This document shows positions 1 to 7,356 of a stretch of DNA of 36,666 nt, one piece after another (position 1 is the first letter of the stretch; each line of letters opens with the position of its first letter). The stretch is taken from NCBI GenBank assembly GCA_900769705.1, contig CAAGHP010000019.1, positions 1 through 36,666 on the forward strand, in the 5' to 3' direction. The notes beneath the pieces are model-generated. The model worked only from the letters and a program-made list of their open reading frames with translations, had not been told where the DNA came from and did not search any database. A program made the position numbers and the translations under genes. Source of the DNA: Alphaproteobacteria bacterium (GTDB lineage: Bacteria > Pseudomonadota > Alphaproteobacteria > RF32 > CAG-239).

Positions 1-101
1 GACAGTCCAAACGCCGGCTGCGCCAACGTACAGGCTCCCGCTACTATTATCGCTAAAGCGTATATCGCGCTTTTACACGATTTTTTATAGCTCTTTTCCA
101 T
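1..101 (-). CDS. N-terminal fragment of an exported protein (partial)
   Basis: Only the first 33 codons lie in the window; the gene continues past base 1. The ATG at 101-99 follows a strong ribosome binding site (AAGGAGG, 109-115). The peptide starts with a basic stretch (MEKSYKKSCK) and a hydrophobic core (AIYALAIIVAGACTLA), which is a Sec signal peptide. A cysteine at the end of the core (AGAC) could be a lipid anchor, but position -3 is Ala rather than Leu, so lipoprotein status is uncertain. No function can be assigned. The leader contains a hairpin at 136-159 and a promoter at 174-202. Confidence 0.6.
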   Translation of the reverse strand, partial: MEKSYKKSCKSAIYALAIIVAGACTLAQPAFGL

Positions 102-135
102 CGTAAAGCCTCCTTATAAAAATTATACTAATGTA

Positions 136-159
136 GACCAAACTCTTTCGAGTCCAGCC
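136..159 (-). promoter_or_regulatory. Leader hairpin with GAAA tetraloop
   Basis: Read on the minus strand, GGCTGGACTC pairs with GAGTTTGGTC around a GAAA loop: ten consecutive pairs, including four G-U. It lies in the 5' leader of the exported-protein gene, about 20 nt upstream of its SD. No poly-T follows, so it is not an obvious terminator. A stability or regulatory element is an inference. Confidence 0.4.
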
Positions 160-173
160 TCTCCCCCACTATT

Positions 174-202
174 AGTGTACGTTAAACTTTGAAAATATGC
201 AA
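174..202 (-). promoter_or_regulatory. Predicted sigma-70 type promoter of the exported-protein gene
   Basis: Minus strand -35 TTGCAT (197-202), 17 nt spacer, -10 TACACT (174-179). Predicted start near 166 gives a leader of about 65 nt containing the 136-159 hairpin. Confidence 0.45.
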
Positions 203-254
203 TATTTAAATAAAAACGGCTATATTTTGTAATATTTCTGTAACAATAAATATA

Positions 255-290
255 CCAAAAAGCTTCCCGCTTTTTATAACGAGAAGCCTA
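255..290 (-). terminator. Rho-independent terminator after the Cys-cluster membrane protein
   Basis: Minus strand GCTTCTCG (280-287) pairs with CGGGAAGC (262-269), followed by TTTTTGG. It sits 27 nt beyond the stop codon at 317. Confidence 0.75.
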
Positions 291-316
291 AACTGTAAAA
301 ACGCTTTATTTTACTA

Positions 317-838
317 TTATTTTACGGCAGCACCGTTGCCTACTGTCGGCAATGATTCAACATGCACCGGCATCGGAGCATGCTCTTTCAGCTTATGACG
401 CATTTCTTTGTGAAGACGTTTAAATTCGTCTTTCATTTTTTTACAGCCGCAATCTTTTCCACATTTGCTACCGCAGACAAACTTATCGGCATTTTGAGCG
501 TCACCGGTGTTAATGATGATTACATTTCCACCCTGTGCATCAGAATAGGCCGGAAAAGGCATTGCCGGAATCGGCGCCATCTGCATAGGCATCGGGCGCG
601 GGCCGGCCATTGAGCAGCGAAAACCGCATTGCAGCAAAGCATGAAAACCCATACCGGCCAAAAATATAATCAAAACACATAAAATTTTGACAATCATATT
701 TTTGCGGCAGCAGCATCCGCCGCAGCAACAAGTGCATTCTTTGCCGTCTTGGCAACCGCAGTCGCAGTTTTTGTCGCAGCAGCATTTTCCTTCTTTTACA
801 TCAGACTTAGCAGCTTCGTTTTTTTCTTTTTTATCCAT
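317..838 (-). CDS. Single-pass membrane protein with an N-terminal cysteine cluster
   Basis: 173 residues. Residues 19-44 hold 13 cysteines in CCC, CxCxC and CCC groupings between Lys, Asp and Gly, followed by a hydrophobic segment at about 48-70. A Pro/Met-rich stretch (80-96) and a second, smaller cluster follow (C122, C126, C130, C132), then a basic helix and a soluble tail. The basic residues at 45-51 just before the membrane segment place the large cluster in the cytoplasm and the small one outside (positive-inside rule, inference). The density resembles metallothioneins or metal-handling membrane proteins, but no named family is recognised. Start supported by AAGGAGG seven nt upstream. 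Monocistronic, with its own promoter and terminator. A metal-binding role is only a hypothesis. Confidence 0.8.
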   Translation of the reverse strand: MDKKEKNEAAKSDVKEGKCCCDKNCDCGCQDGKECTCCCGGCCCRKNMIVKILCVLIIFLAGMGFHALLQCGFRCSMAGPRPMPMQMAPIPAMPFPAYSDAQGGNVIIINTGDAQNADKFVCGSKCGKDCGCKKMKDEFKRLHKEMRHKLKEHAPMPVHVESLPTVGNGAAVK

Positions 839-878
839 AATTATCCTCCTTTGTGGATTAAAATTGTTTTCTGCATAA

Positions 879-907
879 AATATAGGAATGATATTTCAAA
901 ATGTAAA
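879..907 (-). promoter_or_regulatory. Predicted promoter of the Cys-cluster membrane protein
   Basis: Minus strand -35 TTTACA (902-907), 17 nt spacer, -10 TATATT (879-884); about 34 nt between predicted start site and the ATG. Confidence 0.5.
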
Positions 908-956
908 GAGTAAGACATTTTTTTTGATATCAGCCTAAATTCGGTCTGACTTTGGG

Positions 957-996
957 CAAAAAAATACGGAGGCTTGTTTGACAACGCAAGCCTCCG
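957..996 (-). terminator. Rho-independent terminator at the end of the long minus-strand gene string
   Basis: Perfect 10-bp stem, CGGAGGCTTG with CAAGCCTCCG (967-976 and 987-996), then TATTTTTTTG on the minus strand. It lies 47 nt after the histidine kinase stop and is the first strong terminator seen downstream of the rnpB-to-kinase string. Confidence 0.85.
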
Positions 997-1043
997 CACT
1001 CTACCCGCCATAGCCAAGATAACGGCGTATCCTATTCAGTCCC

Positions 1044-2399
1044 TTACAAGGGAATACTGATGAGTACTCTCAAACCTCCCATATCGCTATCGCCTAAAGT
1101 AATGGTGCCGCCGTGCGAAACAACAACATCTTTGGCAATCGCCAAGCCCAAACCGACACCGCCGGTTTCTTTGTTGCGGGAACTATCCACACGATAAAAC
1201 GCCTTAAACACATCATCGCGCTTTTCAACCGGAATCCCCGGACCGTCATCTTCAACGGACAATTCAAGGTGTTTATCATCGCTTTCCAGCTTAACCGCAA
1301 TGGTTTTGCCATAATGGAAAGCATTTTCAATCACATTAGTGAAGGCACGGCGCAAAGCCTGTTCGCGCCCCTGAATAGCACTTACATCGTAGTTGGTTGA
1401 ATAGCGAATCATTGCATTGGAATTTTTACGGTATTTATTGATAATGCTTGAAACCATTTCATTAACATCAACAAAAGACGATTTTTCACCGCCTTCGCCG
1501 CTGACATACGATAAATAGCCGTCCAGCATTTTTTCCATTTCGTTAATATCCTGCAAAAACTCTTGATTTTCTTTATTTTCCGGCAGCATAGCCATTTGCA
1601 GTTTCATACGGGTAAGCGGAGTGCGCAAGTCATGCGAAACACCGGCCAGCATTTGCGTTTTTTCAGAAATTTGGCGCATAATACGCTCTTTCATTTTAGT
1701 AAAAGCTAAACCGGCGCGGCGGACTTCTGTGGAACCGAACGGCTTAAATTTGGTGTTTATTCCTTTACCAAAATCTTCGGCCGCTGAAGCCAGTTGAGAA
1801 ATAGAGCGGACCTGTACGCGCAAAAACAGCACCGCCACAACAAACAGCAGCAGCGAAGTACCGATCATCCACAATACAAAGCCAAAAATTGAACTGCTGA
1901 AAATGTTTTTAACCGAGGTGTTGAACACATACAAACCTTGCTCAGTATCAACCAAAATATTCAGGCTGGAACGATGTTTGCCCAAAAAAATCTCGGTATT
2001 AGCCATTGGAAACTGATTGTGCAGGGAATCATTCAAAAAACCTGTAACCAGCGGATTTTCCTTTTTATTTTTGCGCCAAACCGAATGCTTGTTTTCATTA
2101 TCATAAAAGCGGACATCCAAACCATAAATAGAAGAAGCCATTTGCTGAACATGGGCAAAATCCGAACCGCCGTTGTGCATTTGCATCACAAAGGCCATAT
2201 TTGCCGTCAAATTATCTGAAAGTTTACGCCCAATCTTGGTCCAGTTGCCGTCAAAAAACGCATAGATTGACACAATCTGTACTACAATCAGCGGAATAAA
2301 AATCAATAACATGGTGCGGAAAAATAAACTTTTCGGCATCAAACAACGTTTGGTTTTGGTTAATATTCCTTCTATTTTTTTTGGAAATCTTATATGCAT
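1044..2399 (-). CDS. EnvZ-type sensor histidine kinase
   Basis: 451 residues, an inner-membrane sensor kinase. First membrane segment about 28-48, periplasmic sensor about 50-165, second segment about 170-193, HAMP about 194-245, then the DHp helix with H-box GVSHDLRTPLTR (phosphoacceptor H256). Catalytic ATPase motifs: N box NVIENA (355-360), G1 DDGPGIP (384-390), G2 GVGLGLA (414-420). H-box and layout match the OmpR-partner (EnvZ) class. The ATG at 2399 is chosen because AGGAG stands six nt before it; Met21 is the alternative. It follows its response regulator after 9 nt, so the two are a cognate pair. The signal sensed cannot be read from sequence. Confidence 0.9.
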   Translation of the reverse strand: MHIRFPKKIEGILTKTKRCLMPKSLFFRTMLLIFIPLIVVQIVSIYAFFDGNWTKIGRKLSDNLTANMAFVMQMHNGGSDFAHVQQMASSIYGLDVRFYDNENKHSVWRKNKKENPLVTGFLNDSLHNQFPMANTEIFLGKHRSSLNILVDTEQGLYVFNTSVKNIFSSSIFGFVLWMIGTSLLLFVVAVLFLRVQVRSISQLASAAEDFGKGINTKFKPFGSTEVRRAGLAFTKMKERIMRQISEKTQMLAGVSHDLRTPLTRMKLQMAMLPENKENQEFLQDINEMEKMLDGYLSYVSGEGGEKSSFVDVNEMVSSIINKYRKNSNAMIRYSTNYDVSAIQGREQALRRAFTNVIENAFHYGKTIAVKLESDDKHLELSVEDDGPGIPVEKRDDVFKAFYRVDSSRNKETGGVGLGLAIAKDVVVSHGGTITLGDSDMGGLRVLISIPL

Positions 2400-2408
2400 A
2401 ACGTTCTC

Positions 2409-3101
2409 CTATTTTGTTAATAACATATATCCTTTGCCGCGCACTGTTTGCAAATAACGCGGATTTTTGGAATCTAATTCGATTTTTTTACGCAGGCGGG
2501 TAATCTGCACATCTATGGAACGCGGATTTTGATTAGCACCAAGCAATTCGGCTAGACGCTCACGAGTAAAAATCTGTCCGCATTTTGCTCCGAGGACGCT
2601 CAAAATTGCCTGCTCTACCGGAGTTATATGGACAATGCCGCCGGTTTCCGAAATAAGTTCTTTTTTTTCTAAATCAAAAATGTAAGAACCTAAAAAAAGC
2701 TGATGATTTTCAATATTTTTTTCGGTCGGCACGCGACGTAAAATATTATTCATGCGCAGCACCAATTCTTTGGGTTCAAACGGCTTAGGCAAATAGTCAT
2801 CAGCTCCGGCTTCCAAACCGGCTATGCGGTCGGCCGCTTCCCCCATTGCTGTCAGTAAAATCGCCGGAACATTATTATCGCGGCGAAACTTTTGCAAAAA
2901 TTCAATACCGTTTTCACCCGGCATCATCACATCAACAATCAGCAGATTAAACAGATATTGCCGCAAAAACATTCTGGCATTTTCCGCATCCTTCGCAGCA
3001 CTGACAGCAAAGCCGTTTTCCTGCAAATAGCGCTGCAACAGACTGCGCAAACGCGTATCATCATCAATTACCAAAATGTGCGGACAATCTTTTACCATCA
3101 T
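2409..3101 (-). CDS. OmpR-family response regulator
   Basis: 230 residues. Receiver domain (about 8-122) with acidic pocket D13-D15, phosphoacceptor D57 (LLIVDVMMP) and conserved Lys in PKPFEPKEL; C-terminal OmpR/PhoB winged helix (about 135-228) with the recognition segment RSIDVQITRLRKK. It forms a two-component pair with the kinase 9 nt downstream. It begins 9 nt after pgsA ends, so it is probably transcribed with the envelope and repair genes upstream. Two adjacent ATGs (3101, 3098) are possible starts; GAGG lies just before them. Target genes are unknown; the alpha-barrel OmpR type often controls envelope functions, which is inference here. Confidence 0.9.
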   Translation of the reverse strand: MMVKDCPHILVIDDDTRLRSLLQRYLQENGFAVSAAKDAENARMFLRQYLFNLLIVDVMMPGENGIEFLQKFRRDNNVPAILLTAMGEAADRIAGLEAGADDYLPKPFEPKELVLRMNNILRRVPTEKNIENHQLFLGSYIFDLEKKELISETGGIVHITPVEQAILSVLGAKCGQIFTRERLAELLGANQNPRSIDVQITRLRKKIELDSKNPRYLQTVRGKGYMLLTK

Positions 3102-3110
3102 CAGCCTCAG

Positions 3111-3848
3111 CTATTTTGCTGCTTTAGATTTTTTAGCAGAATTTTTCTTTTTAGCCATGGTTTTCTTAGCTGCGGTTTTTACGGCTGTTTTTTTGACAGC
3201 GGCGCGACTTTTTACCGTTTTAGCCGGTTTTGTTTCAGTATCATCTGCAATCACAACACCTTTAACTTCTTTAATTTTTTTAGCTTCTTCAGCTTTAACA
3301 TAGTCCAAACTTTTTTGATAGTACTGATAGCCGGTAATAAAAGTTAGAGTTGCAGCCACCCAAAGCAAAAATTCACCGGTATAGCTCCAACCAATCCACA
3401 AATCTTTAAACAGCATCATTGCCAAAGCCGTCATTTGGAAAGCGGTTTTCCATTTGGCTAATTTGGTTACCGGCAACCCGACATTAACTTCGCGCAAAAA
3501 TTCCCGCAAGCCCGAAACTAAAATTTCGCGGCATAAAATCACAAACGCCGGAATGATGGTAATATCCAAAGTATACATATTTTTCTTTGCCAATATAACC
3601 ACCAAAGCAGTAGCTACCAGCAATTTATCGGCAATCGGGTCTAACAAACGCCCGAAAGCAGAAGTTTCATTCCAAGCTCTGGCCAAATAGCCGTCAAGGT
3701 AGTCAGTGATAGATGCAGCGACAAACAAAATTCCCGCCAGCATAGCCCATGCATACGACGTAAAATAAATGGACATAAAAATGAGCGGTATAACCACGAT
3801 TCTGGAAATCGTCAAAATATTAGGTAAATTATACAAGGTATCCCCCAT
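3111..3848 (-). CDS. pgsA: CDP-diacylglycerol-glycerol-3-phosphate 3-phosphatidyltransferase with a Lys/Ala-rich tail
   Basis: 245 residues. Catalyses the committed step of phosphatidylglycerol synthesis at the inner membrane. The CDP-alcohol phosphatidyltransferase motif is complete: D49, D52-G53, A56-R57, G66, D70 and D74. Several membrane helices fill residues 8-180. The family is usually about 180-200 residues; here about 55 extra residues follow, dominated by Lys, Ala and Thr (KKTAVKTAAKK, MAKKKNSAKKSKAAK), resembling a histone H1 or alpha-helical nucleic-acid-binding tail. The tail is in frame with no interruption. It begins 40 nt after uvrC and ends 9 nt before the regulator gene. No clear SD precedes the ATG at 3848. 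Confidence 0.92.
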   Translation of the reverse strand: MGDTLYNLPNILTISRIVVIPLIFMSIYFTSYAWAMLAGILFVAASITDYLDGYLARAWNETSAFGRLLDPIADKLLVATALVVILAKKNMYTLDITIIPAFVILCREILVSGLREFLREVNVGLPVTKLAKWKTAFQMTALAMMLFKDLWIGWSYTGEFLLWVAATLTFITGYQYYQKSLDYVKAEEAKKIKEVKGVVIADDTETKPAKTVKSRAAVKKTAVKTAAKKTMAKKKNSAKKSKAAK

Positions 3849-3888
3849 AGAAATAACGTTAATTCTGCATTAACATAGACCATTTTTT

Positions 3889-5694
3889 TTAATTATGGAA
3901 GTAGTTATATATCTTTTCCGCTGTTTTTTTACTGATTCCGGTAACTTTCATTATATCCTGCAGGCCGGCTTCTTTGATTTGTTCAACCGAACCGAAAAAA
4001 TTCAGCAAATCACGCTTGCGTTTGGCGCCAATGCCATCAATTTCATCAATGCGCGATTTATATATTGATTTTGCACGTTTTTTACGGTGCGTACCAATGG
4101 CAAAGCGATGCGCTTCATCGCGCAGATTTTGCAAATAAAAGGCTATCGGTGACTGATACGGCAAAGCAAAACTTTCGCGTCCCAAAACATGATAAAATTC
4201 TTTACCGGCATTGCGTTCCGGACCTTTGGAAATAGCAATAATCGTGATACCGCTCAAATCATAATCAGCCAACGCTTCATGCACGGCATGCAGCTGCCCC
4301 AAACCGCCGTCCAGCAAAATCACATCAGGACGATTTTCCGGTGCCATGTGTTCAAAGCGGCGGATTAAAACTTCTTTCATCATGGCAAAATCGTCATGCG
4401 TATTTTCGGTATATTTAATATTAAAAGTGCGGTACGATTTTTTATCAAAGCCTTCCGGCGTGGCTACGACCATGGCGCCAACAGCAAAACTTCCCTGATT
4501 ATGCGAGTTATCATAAATTTCTATGCGCTGCGGCAAACGCGGCAAGTCAAAATATCGCTGCATTTCATAAAGATTAGATTCTACCGTTGCCGTTTCAGCC
4601 AATTTACGTTCTATCGCCGCTTTGGCGTTTTCTCTGGCTCGCTCAATCAACTTAGCTTTGTTGCCTTTTTGATAATAGCAGATGGCACACCCCAAGGCTT
4701 TTTCTAAAAATTCCGCATTTTCCAAAGGGGCGGAAATCAATATTTCTTTCGGCGTGGCGTGTTCGGCATAAAACGTGCTTAAAAATCCTTCCAAAATTTC
4801 GGCTTCCGACATCTCTGCCGCTTGTTTCGGAAAATACGGAATATTGCCGCAATTCTGTCCTGCCCGCACAAAAAACACCTGAATGCAGACCATATTCTTA
4901 TATTTTACAGCCGCTACCGCATCAACCGACTGAATATTGGCATATTCAACATTTGCCCCGCCTTGAATACTGCTTAACGCCCTAATTCTGTCACGTAAAA
5001 CAATCGCCAATTCATAATTCATTTCATCGCTGGCTTTTTGCATTTGTGCTGAAAGTTCATCTTTCAAAGCTGTGTCTTTACCTTCTAAAAACGCCACCAC
5101 TTCATTAACCAGCTGCCGATATTCTTCTTTGCTGATTTTACCGACGCACGGCGCACTGCAGCGCTTTATTTGATACAGCATACACGGACGCTCGCGGTTA
5201 TTGAAAACACTGTCGCGGCAGGAACGCAGACGAAACGCTTTTTGCACCAAATCCATCACATTATTAACCGCAGAGGCGCTGGCAAACGGCCCAAAATATT
5301 TGCATCTGTCACGGCGGGCACCGCGGCTTTTACGCAAGGCCGGAAAATCATCCTGCAGATTTATCATCAGATGCGGAAAAGTTTTATCATCTTTTAGCAA
5401 AATATTGTATTTAGGCTCCAGCTTTTTGATTAAATCATTTTCCATCAGCAAAGCTTTAGCTTCATTTTCTACAATGATAAATTCCATGCGGTCAACTTCG
5501 GAAACCATACGTTTTATATGGTCGGGCAGCTTGTCAAAATGCGTATAGGCGACAATTCTTTTTTTGATGCTTTTGGCTTTACCGACATACAAAACTTTGC
5601 CGTTTTTATCCAGCATACGATAAACTCCGGGATTAACCGGAGCAATTTTGACATTGTTTTTTATAACTTCTATACCATGCTTAATATCAGGCAT
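3889..5694 (-). CDS. uvrC: Excinuclease ABC subunit C
   Basis: 601 residues, normal length for UvrC, which makes both incisions in nucleotide excision repair with UvrA and UvrB. Domains in order: GIY-YIG nuclease at about 16-95 (GVYRMLDKNGKVLYVGKAKS), a cysteine-containing linker, UVR motif at about 205-240 for UvrB contact, the RNase H-like endonuclease with Asp in EIYDNSH and ILLDGG and His in RDEAHRFA, and tandem helix-hairpin-helix at about 548-601 (IDGIGAKRKRDLL, VTGISKKTAEKI). The ATG abuts the recN stop with no gap, and its SD (AGGAG) lies inside the end of recN, so translation is probably coupled. Confidence 0.97.
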   Translation of the reverse strand: MPDIKHGIEVIKNNVKIAPVNPGVYRMLDKNGKVLYVGKAKSIKKRIVAYTHFDKLPDHIKRMVSEVDRMEFIIVENEAKALLMENDLIKKLEPKYNILLKDDKTFPHLMINLQDDFPALRKSRGARRDRCKYFGPFASASAVNNVMDLVQKAFRLRSCRDSVFNNRERPCMLYQIKRCSAPCVGKISKEEYRQLVNEVVAFLEGKDTALKDELSAQMQKASDEMNYELAIVLRDRIRALSSIQGGANVEYANIQSVDAVAAVKYKNMVCIQVFFVRAGQNCGNIPYFPKQAAEMSEAEILEGFLSTFYAEHATPKEILISAPLENAEFLEKALGCAICYYQKGNKAKLIERARENAKAAIERKLAETATVESNLYEMQRYFDLPRLPQRIEIYDNSHNQGSFAVGAMVVATPEGFDKKSYRTFNIKYTENTHDDFAMMKEVLIRRFEHMAPENRPDVILLDGGLGQLHAVHEALADYDLSGITIIAISKGPERNAGKEFYHVLGRESFALPYQSPIAFYLQNLRDEAHRFAIGTHRKKRAKSIYKSRIDEIDGIGAKRKRDLLNFFGSVEQIKEAGLQDIMKVTGISKKTAEKIYNYFHN

Positions 5695-7356
5695 TTAAGC
5701 TCCTATCAAAACTTTTGCCGCCGCTCTCGCTTCGTTTGTAATATGTTCACCAGACAGCATGCGCGCCACTTCTTCTGTTTTTTCTGCAGCTGATAATTCG
5801 CGCAAAGAAGTTGTCGTCACATTATCAACCGTTGTTTTTTCCACCTTATAATGATATTTGCTTTGCGCCGCCACTTGCGGAGAGTGCGTCACCACTAAAA
5901 CTTGTACTTGTTCGCCGAGCTTTGCCAATTTTTCGCCCACCGCCTGAGCCGTTGCACCGCCGATACCTGTATCCACCTCGTCAAAGATCATCGTTTCTAC
6001 TTGTGAAGTTTGCGCTAAATTAACTTTCAAAGCCAGCATAAAACGCGCCAACTCGCCGCCGGAAGCAATTTTGCTGATTGAACCATACGGCGTGTTCGGG
6101 TTGGTAGAAACCATAAAACACACATCATCACGGCCATTCTCGTTCCATTGACTTTCCGGCTTGGTGGAAATTTGTGTCATAAAGCGAGCTTTTTCCATTT
6201 TCAAATCCGGCAGTTCGGCTTGAATTTTTCCATCCAAACGCAGCGCCGCCGCCAAGCGGGCTTGGCTGACCTCGGTCGCTTTTTTAACATAGTCCTTATA
6301 GGCGCTGTCTTCAAGTTTGCGTAAATTTTCAATATCATCTTCGCCACGCTCTAAATTGCACAGACTTTCTTCCATTTGCTGCCAAACCTGAGGCAATTCA
6401 TCTACCGATGTATTATGTTTGCGCGCCAAAGCTTTTAAGGCAAACAAACGCTCTTCAACCGCATCCAGCTCATTTTGGTTCAGACTGACTTCATTAGAAG
6501 CACTCTCAATTTCTTCTCCGGCTTCATCGGCGTTTACCAGTGCCGTATCCAACAAGGCATAAATATTGTCAAATTTGCCGTTCAGTAAAGCATTTACGCG
6601 GGAGATTGCCGCCTGCGCCTGACGCAAGGCACTTTGCACGCCTCCTTGGTTCAACGCCTTGTATGCAGCATCTAAATTTTCTAAAATTTTTTCGGCATTC
6701 ATCATCTGCCGGCGCTTTTCCTCCAGCTCTTCCGTCTCATTTTCCCGCGGCTGTATTTTTTGAAACTCATCTACCCAATGACGCAGATTTTCTTCATCGG
6801 CTTTGGCTTGGGCTATTTTTTCCTCGGCGTTTACCCGCTCATCTTTGGCCTTTTTATACACAGCAAAAGCCGCTTTCAGGGCAGTAATTTTTTCGGGATA
6901 AGCACCGTAATTGTCCAGCACGCTTAAATGCGTCGCCGGATTAAGCAAGCCTTGATTATCAAACTGCCCGTGAATTTCCACCAAATAGCTGCCGATTTCT
7001 TTTAAGAGTTTTTGCGTTATCGGCTGGTCGTTAAAAAAGATTTTTCCCTTACCGTCTTGATTCAGCGTGCGTTTAATAATGATTTCATGGTCAAAATCCA
7101 AATCATATTCAGAGCACAGCGCCGCCAATTCGCCTTTTTTATCGGCAATTTCAAAGCTACCGCAAACCGAAAGTTTGTCGCAACCGCTGCGAATCATACC
7201 GACTTCGGCGCGCTTGCCCAGCAACAACCCTACAGAATCCAGCAAAATAGACTTACCGGCACCGGTTTCTCCGCTCAAAACGCTAAAACCGTTTTGGAAG
7301 TCCAAATCCAATTTATCAATCAAAACAACATTTCTAATTGATAAAGATTTTAACAT
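5695..7356 (-). CDS. recN: DNA repair ATPase RecN
   Basis: 553 residues, SMC-like ATPase acting in double-strand break repair. Walker A GETGAGKS at 29-36, long coiled-coil middle (about 150-370), ABC signature ASGGELARFMLALK and Walker B MIFDEVDTGIGG near the C terminus, followed by the His switch (VVTHSPQVA). The start codon overlaps the bamD stop as TAATG, so translation is coupled to bamD; uvrC follows with zero spacing. The recN-uvrC junction joins two repair genes inside an otherwise envelope-directed string. No LexA-like operator was recognised at its start, consistent with read-through transcription from upstream. Confidence 0.97.
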   Translation of the reverse strand: MLKSLSIRNVVLIDKLDLDFQNGFSVLSGETGAGKSILLDSVGLLLGKRAEVGMIRSGCDKLSVCGSFEIADKKGELAALCSEYDLDFDHEIIIKRTLNQDGKGKIFFNDQPITQKLLKEIGSYLVEIHGQFDNQGLLNPATHLSVLDNYGAYPEKITALKAAFAVYKKAKDERVNAEEKIAQAKADEENLRHWVDEFQKIQPRENETEELEEKRRQMMNAEKILENLDAAYKALNQGGVQSALRQAQAAISRVNALLNGKFDNIYALLDTALVNADEAGEEIESASNEVSLNQNELDAVEERLFALKALARKHNTSVDELPQVWQQMEESLCNLERGEDDIENLRKLEDSAYKDYVKKATEVSQARLAAALRLDGKIQAELPDLKMEKARFMTQISTKPESQWNENGRDDVCFMVSTNPNTPYGSISKIASGGELARFMLALKVNLAQTSQVETMIFDEVDTGIGGATAQAVGEKLAKLGEQVQVLVVTHSPQVAAQSKYHYKVEKTTVDNVTTTSLRELSAAEKTEEVARMLSGEHITNEARAAAKVLIGA

